Shown piece after piece: positions 17,885 to 28,412 of a stretch of DNA of 64,000 bases. The stretch is from NCBI GenBank assembly GCA_943789455.1, contig CALSUE010000001.1:685001-749000 (forward strand). The letters are read 5' to 3'. This DNA comes from an uncultured Flavobacteriaceae bacterium. Lineage in GTDB: Bacteria > Bacteroidota > Bacteroidia > Flavobacteriales > Flavobacteriaceae. Position numbers and translations under genes: made by a program. Each line of letters begins with the position of its first letter. Position 1 is the stretch's first letter. The notes beneath the pieces are model-generated. The model had not been told where the DNA came from. It did not search any database and saw only the letters and a list, made by a program, of their open reading frames with translations.

Positions 17885-18167
17885 AAAATTAACACACACC
17901 CAAAGGGCGACGTGAAAAAACAATGCGCGGAGAAATCTCGTTATCTTTTAAGATAATTGGAGATAAAAAAAATGGTATGAAATGGAAAGTGATCAATGTT
18001 TAAAAATAAATAGTGAATAATAGTTGTGTGCTAATTTTAAGAATTAGCGACGGCGCAAGCTCTTGGGCATTGCGTTAGAAACTATATATATATTATTTTT
18101 TATACTAAACATGGATCAAATATGCTAAATGATTTTGGAATAACAATGGTTCCAAAATCATTTTTTT
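17885..18167 (+). ncRNA. possible structured RNA or decayed small mobile element
   Basis: Pairing segments on the plus strand include TTAACACACACC (17,889-17,900) with GTTGTGTGCTAA (18,023-18,034), complementary at about ten of twelve positions; a hairpin TTATCTT/AAGATAA (17,941-17,956); a hairpin GCTAATT/AATTAGC (18,030-18,048); CGCAA/TTGCG (18,054-18,074); and CAATGC (17,921-17,926) with GCATTG (18,067-18,072). Some of these exclude each other. The block ends in a clear plus-strand terminator although no plus-strand gene precedes it. No known RNA family is recognised. The imperfect inverted repeat could equally be the ends of a MITE-like element. Confidence 0.25.
18130..18167 (+). terminator. 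Rho-independent terminator, plus strand, with no gene upstream
   Basis: An 11-bp perfect stem (TGATTTTGGAA and TTCCAAAATCA, loop of nine bases) is followed directly by seven T on the plus strand. On the minus strand the stem is followed only by ATTTAGC, so it would be a poor terminator for gapN, which ends 76 bases away. The nearest plus-strand gene upstream is leuB, more than 9 kb off. Confidence 0.7.
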
Positions 18168-18243
18168 GAAGTTTTATGTATTTCTTAATTAAGTAACTTT
18201 TAATTATAAAAAATACAAAAATGGCATATTAAAAATAACTATT

Positions 18244-19824
18244 CTACAATATATAATCTGTACTTATAAAGTTAGATGTCTTCTTTTCTAGTAATTCTTC
18301 AAGAATAGAATTATTGTAAGGATTGTCTTTAGAGGCAAGAAAAGTACGGATTGAAAAAGAACGTAACGCATCGTGAACACTTAAAGTACTTACAGCAGAA
18401 TCTTTTCTTCCTGTAAAAGGATATACATCTGGCCCACGCTGGCAAGAACTATTTAAATTTACTCTACAGACTAGGTTCACTAAACTATCTATTAAAGGAG
18501 ACAACGTGTGAACATCCTTTCCAAATAAACTAACTTGTTGTCCATAATTAGAATCTGCGATATCATTTAATGGTTCATCAATATTTTTAAAAGAAATTAC
18601 AGGGACTACCGGACCAAATTGCTCTTCATGAAATACTTCCATTTGCTTATTAACTGGATATAAAACAGCTGGGAATATATAATTATCGGAAGTTTCACCC
18701 CCTTTTGCATTTAAAATAGAAGCACCGTGTTTCTTAGCATCGTCTATCAATCCTTGAATGTATGCAGGTTTATTTGGTTCAGGTAAAGGAGTTAATTTAA
18801 CTCCAGGCTCCCAAGGGTTTCCGAATGACAACTCATCTACTCGTGCAGAAAATCGCTTGTTAAATTCTTCAACAATATCTTCATGAACATACAATACTTT
18901 TAAAGCTGTACAACGTTGCCCGTTAAATGACAAAGAACCAGCTATACATTCTTCTATAGCCACATCTAAATCTGCATCTGGTAATATAATTGCAGGGTTT
19001 TTTGCTTCAAGACCTAAAACTAAACGCAATCTATTAACTTTTGGGTGTTGTGTTTGTAATGATTTTGCTGATGAGCTATGTCCAATTAAAGCTAAAACAT
19101 CTATTTTACCTGATTTCATAATAGGAGTTGCCAAGGTTCTACCTCTACCAAAAATAATATTTACCACACCTTTTGGAAAACTATTCTGAAATGCTTCCAT
19201 TAAAGGTGAAATTAATAACACCCCAAATTTGGCAGGCTTAAAAATTGCTGTATTTCCCATAATTAGTGCAGGAATCAACAAACAAAAAGTTTCATTTAAC
19301 GGATAGTTATAAGGTCCTAGACACAAAACCACCCCTAAAGGTCCTCTTCTAATGTGAGCATTGACACCGCTATTTTTTTTAAATTTAGCACTGTCTCTAT
19401 CCATTTGTTTATAATCCTCTATCGTATCGTAGATGTAGTCTATAGTTCTATCAAATTCTTTTTGTGAATCTGGGAGAGTTTTCCCAATTTCCCACATTAA
19501 TAGGTTTACAATTTCCTCTCGTTTGGTTTTCATTTGAGTCACAAACTTATCCATACAGGCAATTCTGTCTACAACTTTCATTGTTGGCCAGAGTCCTTTA
19601 CCTCTATCAAAAGCATGACAAGCAGAATTCAATGCCTCGTTTGCTTGCTCTTCACCTAATTGAGGAATAGACCCCAATAATGTTGGCTTATATGTATCTG
19701 TTGAAGAAATGGTGGAATAAACATCTGCTGTCTCTCCTTTCCAAGTTTTTAAAACCCCATCAACTAAATAGGTGTTTTGTGAAATTGTTTTTTTTATTTT
19801 GAATTGATCTGGTATATTCATCAT
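18244..19824 (-). CDS. gapN: NADP-dependent glyceraldehyde-3-phosphate dehydrogenase (non-phosphorylating, ALDH family)
   Basis: The 526-residue aldehyde dehydrogenase shows the ALDH catalytic cysteine in [10 protein letters not shown] near residue 306 and the active-site glutamate in the [10 protein letters not shown] segment near 273. Its length and overall sequence match GapN-type enzymes, which oxidise glyceraldehyde-3-phosphate directly to 3-phosphoglycerate and make NADPH. It is the last gene of the ilv operon, 52 bases after ilvA, and could supply the NADPH that IlvC consumes; that link is inference. Another ALDH substrate is possible. Two adjacent Met codons could serve as start. Confidence 0.8.
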   Translation of the reverse strand: MMNIPDQFKIKKTISQNTYLVDGVLKTWKGETADVYSTISSTDTYKPTLLGSIPQLGEEQANEALNSACHAFDRGKGLWPTMKVVDRIACMDKFVTQMKTKREEIVNLLMWEIGKTLPDSQKEFDRTIDYIYDTIEDYKQMDRDSAKFKKNSGVNAHIRRGPLGVVLCLGPYNYPLNETFCLLIPALIMGNTAIFKPAKFGVLLISPLMEAFQNSFPKGVVNIIFGRGRTLATPIMKSGKIDVLALIGHSSSAKSLQTQHPKVNRLRLVLGLEAKNPAIILPDADLDVAIEECIAGSLSFNGQRCTALKVLYVHEDIVEEFNKRFSARVDELSFGNPWEPGVKLTPLPEPNKPAYIQGLIDDAKKHGASILNAKGGETSDNYIFPAVLYPVNKQMEVFHEEQFGPVVPVISFKNIDEPLNDIADSNYGQQVSLFGKDVHTLSPLIDSLVNLVCRVNLNSSCQRGPDVYPFTGRKDSAVSTLSVHDALRSFSIRTFLASKDNPYNNSILEELLEKKTSNFISTDYIL

Positions 19825-19876
19825 AGATTAAATATAAAACATTATTAATGATTTAACAATACTAAATTAAACATCT

Positions 19877-21139
19877 CTAAACCAAAAATTGAAATAAATC
19901 TGGTTTATCGTTTAAATAATCACCATAAAAGTTATGACGTTTCATTCTAGCAATAAGCGGTTCAAGATCATTAGCTGACTTTAATTCTAAACCAACAACT
20001 GCGGCTCCTTTGTACCTATTTGTCTTTTTGGTGTATTCGAAATGAGTTATATCATCATCTGGACCTAAAATGTCGGCAACAAATTCTCTTAAGGCTCCTG
20101 CTCTTTGAGGAAATCTGATAATAAAATAATGTTTAATGTTTTCATAGAGTAAAGCACGTTCTTTAATTTCTGCAGTTCTAGTAATATCATTATTACTACC
20201 ACTCACTATACACACTACATTTTTATCTTTTATTTCGTTTTCATAAATATCTAAAGCTGCAATACTCAAAGCTCCTGCTGGTTCCACAACTGTAGCTTCC
20301 TTATTGTATAAATCTAAAATAATTTGACATATTTTTCCCTCAGGAATGGTAATCATATCATGTAAATTTTCTTTACACAGTGAGAAATTTAAATTTCCAA
20401 CTCTTTTAACTGCAGCACCATCTACAAAATTATCTATAGAATCTAGTACAATGTTTTTATTAGCTTTAATTGATGCAGACATAGACGGAGCACCTTCTGG
20501 TTCTACACCTATAATTTTTGTATTTGGTGAAATTTGTTTGAAATAAGATGACAAGCCTGATGACAACCCACCTCCGCCAACTGGCACAAAAACATAATCT
20601 ATTGGCGCATTTGTTTGCTCTAAGATTTCTAGACCAACAGTTGCCTGACCCTCAATAATTTTTTCATCGTCAAATGGATGAATAAATGTTTTTTGCAACC
20701 TTTCTGCTTCAAGAGTTGCAGCATATTTTGCATCATCAAATGAATCTCCTATCAAGACAACATCTACATATTGTTCTCCAAACATTTTTACTTGATTAAT
20801 TTTCTGCTTGGGTGTTGGAGTAGGCATATAAATTACGCCATGAATTTTTAACAACTTACACGAAAGCGCAACCCCTTGAGCATGATTTCCAGCACTAGCA
20901 CAAATAACTCCTTTAATACGTTCGTTTTCAGTTAACGAAGATATTTTGTTATAAGCACCTCTTATTTTGTAGGACCTTACTTGTTGTAAATCTTCTCTTT
21001 TAAACAAAATAGTACTTTGGTATTTTTTAGAATAATAATCATTCTTAACCAATGGGGTTTTCAAAACAACTTCTTGCAGGTTAAGAGAAGCTTTCTTTAT
21101 GGCTTCTATTGTTGGTCTATAAATTACCTTGGTTTTCAT
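19877..21139 (-). CDS. ilvA: threonine ammonia-lyase (biosynthetic threonine dehydratase)
   Basis: It deaminates threonine to 2-oxobutyrate, the first step to isoleucine. The PLP lysine is in RSYKIRGAYNKI near residue 58 and the phosphate-binding glycine loop is PVGGGGLSSGLSS near 190. A single ACT-like regulatory segment occupies about 330-420 (YFIIRFPQRAGALREFV). The 420-residue length fits the one-ACT-domain form, shorter than the E. coli enzyme with two. It sits downstream of ilvC in the operon, 27 bases away, so the whole Ile/Val set is made together. Confidence 0.94.
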   Translation of the reverse strand: MKTKVIYRPTIEAIKKASLNLQEVVLKTPLVKNDYYSKKYQSTILFKREDLQQVRSYKIRGAYNKISSLTENERIKGVICASAGNHAQGVALSCKLLKIHGVIYMPTPTPKQKINQVKMFGEQYVDVVLIGDSFDDAKYAATLEAERLQKTFIHPFDDEKIIEGQATVGLEILEQTNAPIDYVFVPVGGGGLSSGLSSYFKQISPNTKIIGVEPEGAPSMSASIKANKNIVLDSIDNFVDGAAVKRVGNLNFSLCKENLHDMITIPEGKICQIILDLYNKEATVVEPAGALSIAALDIYENEIKDKNVVCIVSGSNNDITRTAEIKERALLYENIKHYFIIRFPQRAGALREFVADILGPDDDITHFEYTKKTNRYKGAAVVGLELKSANDLEPLIARMKRHNFYGDYLNDKPDLFQFLV

Positions 21140-21166
21140 AAAAAAGATTAATAAACTACTTCTTAT

Positions 21167-22645
21167 TTAAACAACTGTCTTAATAACTTTCATAGCTGTC
21201 ATAGAAGCTCTTAACTGCTCTCCAACTATTTCTACTGGATGATTTCTAATAATTTTATTAATTCTAATCAATTCTTGATTATCAACACCATTCTCTGAAC
21301 TAAAAGATTTACCAATTACGTTTGTAGAAACTGTTTTCATAAAATCAGTTAATAAAGGTTTACAAGCATGATCAAATAAATAACATCCATATTCTGCTGT
21401 ATCTGAAATTACACGATTCATTTCAGCCAATTTCATTCTTGCAATTGTGTTTGCAATTAATGGTGTTTCATGTAAAGATTCATAATATGCAGATGCATCT
21501 ATTATACCAGATTCTGTCATTGCCTCAAAAGCTAATTCTACACCAGCTCTTACAAAAGCAACTAATAAAGTACCGTGGTCAAAATACTCTTGCTCTGTAA
21601 TTTCTTGATTAGTACATACTTGTTTTTCAAAAGCAGTTTCTCCAGTTGCAGCTCTCCAAGTTAATAAGTTAATATCGTCATTTGCCCAGTCTTCCATCAT
21701 TGTTTTAGAGAAATGACCAGTCATAATATCATCCATATGTTTTTGGAATAATGGACGCATGATATCTTTTAATTCTTCAGATAAACGAAATGCTTCTACT
21801 TTTGCAGGGTTAGATAATCTATCCATCATATTTGTAATACCACCGTGCTTTAAAGCTTCAGTTATAGTTTCCCAACCATACTGAATTAACTTAGCTGCAT
21901 AACCAGCATCAATTCCTTCTGCTACCATTTTATCGAAAGATAAAATTGCTCCTGTTTGTAACAAACCACATAAAATAGTTTGCTCTCCCATTAAATCAGA
22001 CTTTACCTCTGCTACAAAAGAAGATTCTAAAACTCCTGCTGTATGACCTCCTGTAGCAACTGCATAAGCTTTTGCCTGTGCCCAACCTTTTCCTTCTGGA
22101 TCATTCTCTGGATGAACAGCTGTTAATGTTGGCACTCCAAATCCTCTTTTAAATTCTTCACGAACTTCGGATCCAGGAGATTTAGGTGCTACCATAATCA
22201 CTGTTAAATCTTTACGAATTTGCATTCCTTCTTCTACAATATTAAATCCGTGAGAATAACTTAAAGTAGCTCCTTTTTTCATCAATGGCATCACACCATT
22301 TACAACATTTGTATGTTGTTTATCTGGAGTTAAATTGATAACCAAGTCTGCAGTTGGCAACATTTCTTCGTAAGTACCTACAACAAAATCATTTGAAGTT
22401 GCATTAATGTAAGATTGTCTTTTTTGATCAATCGCTGCTTGTCTTAAAGTATAAGAAATATCTAAGCCAGAATCTCTCATATTTAAACCTTGATTTAAAC
22501 CTTGTGCACCACAGCCCACAATAACAATTTTCTTTCCTTTTAAAGCGTTTACTCCGTCTTCAAATTCTGAAGCATCCATAAAACGACATTGTCCTAATTG
22601 CTCTAATTTTTGTCTTAAAGTTAATGTGTTAAAATAATTTGACAT
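21167..22645 (-). CDS. ilvC: ketol-acid reductoisomerase, class II (long form)
   Basis: This enzyme isomerises and reduces acetolactate and acetohydroxybutyrate. The Rossmann motif [11 protein letters not shown] lies near residues 43-53. At 492 residues it is the long class II form known from E. coli and plants, which has a duplicated C-terminal knotted domain; most bacteria carry the class I form of about 330 residues. [16 protein letters not shown] near 152 is typical of the long form. It is preceded by ilvN at 10 bases and followed by ilvA. Confidence 0.96.
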   Translation of the reverse strand: MSNYFNTLTLRQKLEQLGQCRFMDASEFEDGVNALKGKKIVIVGCGAQGLNQGLNMRDSGLDISYTLRQAAIDQKRQSYINATSNDFVVGTYEEMLPTADLVINLTPDKQHTNVVNGVMPLMKKGATLSYSHGFNIVEEGMQIRKDLTVIMVAPKSPGSEVREEFKRGFGVPTLTAVHPENDPEGKGWAQAKAYAVATGGHTAGVLESSFVAEVKSDLMGEQTILCGLLQTGAILSFDKMVAEGIDAGYAAKLIQYGWETITEALKHGGITNMMDRLSNPAKVEAFRLSEELKDIMRPLFQKHMDDIMTGHFSKTMMEDWANDDINLLTWRAATGETAFEKQVCTNQEITEQEYFDHGTLLVAFVRAGVELAFEAMTESGIIDASAYYESLHETPLIANTIARMKLAEMNRVISDTAEYGCYLFDHACKPLLTDFMKTVSTNVIGKSFSSENGVDNQELIRINKIIRNHPVEIVGEQLRASMTAMKVIKTVV

Positions 22646-22655
22646 TTTAATTTAT

Positions 22656-23189
22656 TTAGTTGTTGTATGATTCTAATAATGATGATATTTTCATTTCTTC
22701 TTTGGTAACCGCAATTAACCCAGAACGTGTAAACTGCATAATTCCGAATGGACTTAATTTATTGTACAATTCTACTATTTCTTCTTTTTTACCTGATTTT
22801 TCAAGTACAAAAAAGTCTTTATTAACTGTTACAATTCTAGCATTACTTTCTTTAATAATGTTTTGTATTTGACGTTCTTCAAATAATAATTCTGACTTTA
22901 TTTTAAATAAACCAGCTATTTGATAAATAATGTCATCAAGACTATGGTAATATGATTTTATTACTTCTACTTGTTTTTCAATCTGGCCTAGAATTTTTTT
23001 AATATTTACTTCGTTCATATTTACAACAATTGTAAATTTAGAAACGCCTTCAATCTCAGAAGGTGAAGTATTTAAACTTTCTATATTGATATGTCTTCTT
23101 TGGAAAATTGCTGAAATTCTATTCAACAATCCAATATTATTTTCAGTATAAATTGATACTGAATAAAGTTGTTTTTCTTCTGTACTCAT
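22656..23189 (-). CDS. ilvN: acetolactate synthase, small regulatory subunit
   Basis: This 177-residue subunit regulates IlvB. The N-terminal ACT domain (SVYSIYTENNIGLLNRISAI type, residues 9-80) carries the IGLLNRISAIFQRRHINIES signature that binds valine. The remaining C-terminal half matches the second ACT-like domain. It is separated from ilvB by a single base and from ilvC by ten, so the three are translated as a tight set. Confidence 0.95.
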   Translation of the reverse strand: MSTEEKQLYSVSIYTENNIGLLNRISAIFQRRHINIESLNTSPSEIEGVSKFTIVVNMNEVNIKKILGQIEKQVEVIKSYYHSLDDIIYQIAGLFKIKSELLFEERQIQNIIKESNARIVTVNKDFFVLEKSGKKEEIVELYNKLSPFGIMQFTRSGLIAVTKEEMKISSLLESYNN

Positions 23190-23190
23190 C

Positions 23191-24924
23191 TTATTCTAAT
23201 CTTATGTCTGAAACGCTTGCTCCAGATGGAATCATTGGAAATACATTATCTTCTTTTTCTACACAAACTTCTAAAAAATAAGCTTCTTTACTTTGCATCA
23301 TTTCTGCTACAGCTTCTGCTAAATCTTCGCGTTTGGTAACTTTTCTAGCTTTGATATAATACCCTTCTGCAATCGCAACAAAATTTGGATTTACCATTTC
23401 TGTAGAGGCATATCTTTTATCAAAAAATAACTGTTGCCATTGACGTACCATTCCTAAGAAATCGTTATTTAAAACAACCACTTTTACAGCTGCTTTTTGC
23501 TGAAAAATTGTACCTAATTCTTGAATGGTCATTTGATAACCTCCATCACCAGAAATAGAAACTACTTCACGATCCGGAGCTGCCATTTTTGCTCCTATAG
23601 CTGCTGGTAAACCAAATCCCATAGTTCCTAATCCACCAGAAGTAATATTACTCTTAGTCACATTAAAATCAGCATATCTACAAGCAATCATTTGATGTTG
23701 ACCCACGTCACTTACAATTGCAGCTTTTCCTTCACTCTGAATATTGATTTCTTTTAAAACCTCAGCCATTGTTAAGCCCTCTTTTGTGGGATATAAATCG
23801 TTTTTGATTACTTTTTCGTATTCAATTTCATACAAGTCTTTAAACTTTTGATGCCATTCATTATGAGAATTCTGTTCTAATAATGGTAATAATAAATCTA
23901 AACTTACTTTAGAATTACCTAAAACAGCTACATCAGTTTTTACATTTTTATCTATTTCTGCAGGGTCAATTTCAAAGTGAATTACTTTGGCTTGTTTTGC
24001 ATAAGTGTTTAAGCTGCCTGTTACACGATCGTCAAAACGCATTCCAATTGCGATTAACACATCACATTCATTAGTTAAAATATTTGGAGCATAATTTCCA
24101 TGCATACCAACCATACCTACATTTAATGGATGTGAAGTTGGAATTGCAGAAGCTCCTAAAATTGTCCAAGCAGCTGGAATTCCTGCTTTCTCAACAACAG
24201 CCTTTAATTGCTCTTCTGCTTCACCTAAAATAATTCCTTGCCCCCAAACAATTAAAGGTTTTTTAGCAGCATTTATTAATTTTGCAGCTTCCTCAACCTT
24301 AGAAACATCTGTTTCTGGAACTGGTTTGTAACTTCTTACATGTGTACATTTTTCATATGAAAAATCAAACTCCTTAAATTGAGCATCCTTTGTAATATCA
24401 ATCAATACTGGCCCTGGTCTTCCACTTTTGGCAATATAGAATGCTTTTGCCAATACTTCTGGTATATCTTCCGCCCTAGTTACTTGACAATTCCATTTTG
24501 TAACTGGTGTAGAAATTCCTACAATATCTGTTTCTTGAAAAGCATCTGATCCCAATAAATGAGATGGTACTTGACCTGTGATACAAACCATTGGTGTAGA
24601 ATCTATTTGTGCATCTGCAATACCAGTAATTAAATTGGTTGCTCCCGGACCTGAAGTAGCCATAGCTACCCCAACTCTTCCAGAAATTCTTGCATATCCT
24701 TGAGCTGAATGTGTTGCACCTTGCTCATGTCTCGTTAATACATGATGAATTTTGTCTTGATACTTGTATAACTCATCATAAACTGGCATAATTGCTCCTC
24801 CTGGATATCCATAAAGAATATCTACTCCCTCTTCAATTAAACACCTTACAATTGCCTCGCTACCAGAAATACGCTCTGTAGTTTTGATAGATTTTTCTTG
24901 TGATTTTATGGTTTGTGTGTCCAT
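23191..24924 (-). CDS. ilvB: acetolactate synthase, large catalytic subunit
   Basis: This TPP enzyme condenses pyruvate with pyruvate or 2-oxobutyrate. The catalytic glutamate lies in RHEQGATHSAQGYAR near residue 67; the TPP-Mg motif starts at SGDGGYQMT near 455 and closes at VVLNNDFLG. The FAD-linked middle domain is present. Length (577) is normal. A 20-residue Lys/Thr-rich N-terminus precedes the core. It follows ilvD after 11 bases. Confidence 0.97.
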   Translation of the reverse strand: MDTQTIKSQEKSIKTTERISGSEAIVRCLIEEGVDILYGYPGGAIMPVYDELYKYQDKIHHVLTRHEQGATHSAQGYARISGRVGVAMATSGPGATNLITGIADAQIDSTPMVCITGQVPSHLLGSDAFQETDIVGISTPVTKWNCQVTRAEDIPEVLAKAFYIAKSGRPGPVLIDITKDAQFKEFDFSYEKCTHVRSYKPVPETDVSKVEEAAKLINAAKKPLIVWGQGIILGEAEEQLKAVVEKAGIPAAWTILGASAIPTSHPLNVGMVGMHGNYAPNILTNECDVLIAIGMRFDDRVTGSLNTYAKQAKVIHFEIDPAEIDKNVKTDVAVLGNSKVSLDLLLPLLEQNSHNEWHQKFKDLYEIEYEKVIKNDLYPTKEGLTMAEVLKEINIQSEGKAAIVSDVGQHQMIACRYADFNVTKSNITSGGLGTMGFGLPAAIGAKMAAPDREVVSISGDGGYQMTIQELGTIFQQKAAVKVVVLNNDFLGMVRQWQQLFFDKRYASTEMVNPNFVAIAEGYYIKARKVTKREDLAEAVAEMMQSKEAYFLEVCVEKEDNVFPMIPSGASVSDIRLE

Positions 24925-24935
24925 ATATTTTCTTT

Positions 24936-26615
24936 TTATAAATCAGTAACACATCCTTTAGATGCTGAAGCTACTGTTTTTGCGTATTTGTATAAAATTC
25001 CTTTTTTATGCTTTGGTTCTGGAGCTATCCATTTTGCTTTTCTCTCTGCTAATTCTTCATCAGAGATTAATACATTAATCGTGTTGTCTTCTGCACTAAT
25101 TCTAATAACATCTCCTGTTTTTAATACTCCAATAGCACCACCAGATTGAGCTTCTGGTGTGATGTGTCCAACAACAAATCCATGCGTTCCTCCAGAGAAA
25201 CGACCATCTGTAATTAAAGCTACAGACTTTCCTAAGCCTGCTCCCATGATCAGCGAAGTTGGCTTAAGCATTTCCGGCATACCTGGACCACCTTTAGGTC
25301 CTACATATCGTATCACAACTACATCACCTTTATGAACCTCACCATTTGAAATTCCAGTATTTGCAGCCTGTTCTCCGTCATAAACAACAGCCTTCCCTTC
25401 AAACAATAATCCTTCTTTACCTGATATTTTAGCAACCGCGCCTTCCTCTGCAAGATTTCCGTGAAGTATTTGAATATTTCCAGAGGTCTTTAAAGCTTTG
25501 TCTGTTGGATAAATAACATCCTGATCTTCAAACTCCATAGCGACAATATCTTTTAAGTTTTCAGCTAATGTTTTTCCAGTAACCGTCATACAATCTCCGT
25601 GCAAATAACCACCATCTAATAAATATTTCATGATTGCCGGTGTACCACCTATACCATGAACATCCTCCATTAAATATTTTCCGGAAGGTTTTAAATCTGC
25701 AATTAAAGGTGTATTATCTGATACTCTTTGAAAATCTTCCAAAGTAAATTTAATATCAGCAGCATGTGCTATGGCTAAAAAATGCAATACTGCATTGGTT
25801 GAACCTCCAAGGGCATTTACCAAAGCAATGGCATTTTCTATTGATTTTTTAGAGATAATTTCTAAAGGCTTTATATCTTTTTCTAATAAATTTTTAATAG
25901 CCAAAGCATGTCTTTCAGCTTCAGATAGTTTATTTGGGTTTTCTGCAGGAATAGAGGAATTATAGGGTAAAGAAAAACCCATACACTCAATAGCTGAAGC
26001 CATTGTATTTGCAGTATACATACCACCACAAGCACCAGCACCAGGTATCGATTTTTTTATAATTTCTCTATACTCATCTTCTTCAATTTCTCCGGCTACC
26101 TTTTGACCTAAAGCTTCAAAAGCTGAAACAATATTTAGCTTTCTTCCTTTATAATTTCCAGAGGCAATTGTTCCTCCATACATCATAATAGAAGGACGAT
26201 TTAAACGCAACATAGACATGACAGCTCCCGGCATATTTTTATCACAACCAACTATAGCTATTAATGCATCATAACTTTGGGCATTCATAACAGTTTCAAT
26301 AGAATCTGCAATAATATCTCTTGAAACTAATGAATAATTCATTCCTGAGGTTCCCATCGAAATTCCATCAGAAACTCCAATGGTATTAAAACCTAAACCT
26401 ACCATTTCTGCAATTTTACACTCAATTTTCACCTCATCTTTCAATCTATTCAAGTGCATGTTACATGGATTCCCATCATAGCCCGTACTCGCAATACCTA
26501 CTTGAGCTTTATGCATATCTTCATCTGTAAGACCTACTGCATACAACATCGCCTGAGATGCTGGCTGAGACTCATCTTGAGTTAACCTTCGACTGTGTTT
26601 ATTAATATCTTTCAT
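24936..26615 (-). CDS. ilvD: dihydroxy-acid dehydratase
   Basis: It dehydrates dihydroxyisovalerate and its homologue. The cysteine motifs [16 protein letters not shown] and [12 protein letters not shown], which hold the Fe-S cluster in IlvD/Edd proteins, are all present. The frame extends four codons upstream to a TTG, but the ATG giving [23 protein letters not shown] aligns with known IlvD N-termini and is chosen, for 559 residues. It is the first gene of ilvDBNCA-gapN. A possible -7 promoter element lies about 70 bases upstream. Confidence 0.97.
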   Translation of the reverse strand: MKDINKHSRRLTQDESQPASQAMLYAVGLTDEDMHKAQVGIASTGYDGNPCNMHLNRLKDEVKIECKIAEMVGLGFNTIGVSDGISMGTSGMNYSLVSRDIIADSIETVMNAQSYDALIAIVGCDKNMPGAVMSMLRLNRPSIMMYGGTIASGNYKGRKLNIVSAFEALGQKVAGEIEEDEYREIIKKSIPGAGACGGMYTANTMASAIECMGFSLPYNSSIPAENPNKLSEAERHALAIKNLLEKDIKPLEIISKKSIENAIALVNALGGSTNAVLHFLAIAHAADIKFTLEDFQRVSDNTPLIADLKPSGKYLMEDVHGIGGTPAIMKYLLDGGYLHGDCMTVTGKTLAENLKDIVAMEFEDQDVIYPTDKALKTSGNIQILHGNLAEEGAVAKISGKEGLLFEGKAVVYDGEQAANTGISNGEVHKGDVVVIRYVGPKGGPGMPEMLKPTSLIMGAGLGKSVALITDGRFSGGTHGFVVGHITPEAQSGGAIGVLKTGDVIRISAEDNTINVLISDEELAERKAKWIAPEPKHKKGILYKYAKTVASASKGCVTDL

Positions 26616-26683
26616 TCTGTTTTGCAATAGGTATTGTATTTGTACTTCTAAATTAGTTTATTACCATACTTATCATTTCAATA

Positions 26684-26691
26684 CAAACTTA
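26684..26691 (-). promoter_or_regulatory. candidate -7 promoter element for the ilv operon
   Basis: The minus strand reads TAAGTTTG, a match to TAnnTTTG, 68 bases before the ilvD ATG. No clear -33 TTG is present at the usual spacing, so the call is tentative. Confidence 0.35.
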
Positions 26692-26792
26692 AATCAGCTT
26701 AAATTCATAACTTTTAAATTTTACTTAATTTATTGATAAGCAAACTATTAACTGTTTTTATTTGTGATGTTCAAACCCCCAAATTTTTCTAT

Positions 26793-26820
26793 AAAAAAAG
26801 CCTTCCGTTTCGGGAAGACC
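26793..26820 (-). terminator. Rho-independent terminator of gltBD
   Basis: On the minus strand GGTCTTCC pairs with GGAAGGCT through G-U wobbles around a CGAAAC loop and is followed by seven T. The wobble pairs exist only in the minus-strand RNA, which fixes the direction. It lies 125 bases after the gltD stop. Confidence 0.85.
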
Positions 26821-26944
26821 TTTAATTTTTATCATCTATAAATATCATTCCTATGGTTACGGATTGTTCCAAATTTTGACAGAAATAATATGTAGTAGTC
26901 TTGTTTGCATTAGAATACAAATTCTAAACTTTTAATTTTAAATA

Positions 26945-28408
26945 TTACATAGCTATTAAATCACCTGAGATATCCTTAGAAGGCAATTCAGATTTACCCA
27001 TTAAATAAATATCAACTTGTCTTGCCGCTTCTCTTCCTTCAGATATTGCCCATACAATTAAAGATTGCCCTCGACGCATATCACCCGCAGTAAAAATATT
27101 TGGGATATTGGTTTGATATTTTCCATATGTGGCTTTATAATTTGAGCGCCCATCTTTATCTATACCTAATTTGTCTGCTAAATTACTCTCTGGACCAGTA
27201 AAACCTAAAGCTAATAGTGCTAAGTCACAAGGCCATGTTTTTTCAGTACCTGCAATTTCTATCAATTCTGGTCTTTTACCAGGAATAACTTCCCATTGAA
27301 CATTTATAGTTTTTAAAGCAATTAGTTTTCCTTCCTTATCCTTTATAAATTCCTTAGTATTAATTAACCAATTGCGCTCTACCCCTTCTTTATGAGAGGA
27401 GGAAGTCTTTAATTTTAATGGCCAAAAAGGCCATGGAGTAGAAGCAGAACGATGACCAGGAGGTTTTGGCATAATTTCAAAATTTACAACAGATTTTGCT
27501 CCGTGTCTATTTGAAGTACCAATACAATCTGAACCTGTATCACCTCCGCCAATTACGATTACATCTTTATCTGTAGCCATTATTTGATCTTTCACCTCCT
27601 TACCAAACAATACTTTAGTTTGTTGAGTTAAAAAATCCATAGCCTGTACAACACCATCAGCGTCTATACCCTGAATTGGCAAACTCCTTGTTTTAGTAGA
27701 TCCTCCACATAAAACAAGACTGTCAAATATTTTTAAATCCTCAACAGCATAATTTACACCAACATTAGTATTTGTCTTAAAGATAATACCCTCGGCTTTT
27801 AAAATTTCGATTCGTCTATCTATAATTCCCTTTTCCATCTTAAAATTAGGAATCCCGTAACGTAACAAACCACCAACCTCATCATCTCTTTCAAAAACAG
27901 TAACGGTATGACCAGCTCTATTTAATTGCTGAGCTGCAGCCAACCCTGCTGGACCTGAACCAATAACAGCAATTGTTTTATTTGTTCTGCTTTTTGGTGG
28001 TTGAGGTTTTATCCAACCTTCCTTAAACGCACGTTCAACAATATTTTTTTCAATATTTTCAATAGATACAGGGTCTTCAATAATTCCTAATACACATGCT
28101 TGTTCGCATGGAGCAGGACATAAACGTCCTGTGAATTCTGGAAAATTGTTAGTAGAATGTAATATCCAAGAAGCTTTTTGCCATTCTCCTTGATGTACCA
28201 TATGGTTGAAATCTGGAATTAGATTTCCCAAAGGGCATCCACTATGGCAAAAAGGAATACCGCAATCCATACAACGTGAACCCTGTTTTGTGATTTCTTT
28301 GTCTTTAAGAGGAACGGTAAACTCTTTATAATTTTTTACACGATCTATTACAGAAGTGTAGGTTTCATCTTGTCTTTCAATTTCTTTAAATCCTGTTATT
28401 TTTCCCAT
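26945..28408 (-). CDS. gltD: glutamate synthase (NADPH), small subunit
   Basis: It passes electrons from NADPH to the large subunit. Cysteines for Fe-S clusters are visible in CMDCGIPFCHSGCPLGN near residues 44-60 and CPAPCEQACVLG near 97-108. The FAD-binding GSGPAGLAAAQQL lies near 151 and the NADPH-binding GGGDTGSDCIG near 289. Length (487) is normal. It follows gltB by four bases and ends before a clear terminator. Confidence 0.97.
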   Translation of the reverse strand: MGKITGFKEIERQDETYTSVIDRVKNYKEFTVPLKDKEITKQGSRCMDCGIPFCHSGCPLGNLIPDFNHMVHQGEWQKASWILHSTNNFPEFTGRLCPAPCEQACVLGIIEDPVSIENIEKNIVERAFKEGWIKPQPPKSRTNKTIAVIGSGPAGLAAAQQLNRAGHTVTVFERDDEVGGLLRYGIPNFKMEKGIIDRRIEILKAEGIIFKTNTNVGVNYAVEDLKIFDSLVLCGGSTKTRSLPIQGIDADGVVQAMDFLTQQTKVLFGKEVKDQIMATDKDVIVIGGGDTGSDCIGTSNRHGAKSVVNFEIMPKPPGHRSASTPWPFWPLKLKTSSSHKEGVERNWLINTKEFIKDKEGKLIALKTINVQWEVIPGKRPELIEIAGTEKTWPCDLALLALGFTGPESNLADKLGIDKDGRSNYKATYGKYQTNIPNIFTAGDMRRGQSLIVWAISEGREAARQVDIYLMGKSELPSKDISGDLIAM

Positions 28409-28412
28409 GACA

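Larger units (their letters stand above)
17807..18243. other. 437-base intergenic region with structured, unexplained block
   Basis: No convincing gene is found between the GNAT start and the gapN stop. The part from about 17,885 to 18,080 has short GC-rich tracts unlike the surrounding AT-rich spacer and several self-complementary segments (described separately). A plus-strand terminator follows. The arginine operon promoter must lie here, but I found no exact TAnnTTTG element on the minus strand. A TGAATA half-site near 18,014 resembles half of an ArgR box without a partner. Confidence 0.6.
26616..26944. other. intergenic region between gltD and ilvD
   Basis: Besides the glt terminator and the candidate ilvD promoter listed separately, it contains a seven-codon frame (MISMVIN) in the presumed ilvD leader, too short and too weakly enriched to call a leader peptide. 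No other gene or repeat is seen. Confidence 0.6.

Noticed and set aside
17887..17995. Minus-strand frame ending SRRPLGVC as an arginine leader peptide
   Set aside because: Only two adjacent Arg codons, no ATG, and no terminator-like hairpin between it and the GNAT start.
17923..18003. 26-codon plus-strand frame (MRGEISLSFKIIG...)
   Set aside because: Very short, without a family, and inside the structured block; it may simply be open by chance.
18023..18080. Integron attC site suggested by GTTAGAA and the hairpins
   Set aside because: The core sites do not fit RYYYAAC and GTTRRRY, and there is no integrase or cassette series nearby.
26653..26676. Leader peptide MISMVIN before ilvD
   Set aside because: Seven codons with only two Ile and one Val and no following hairpin; too weak for an attenuator.
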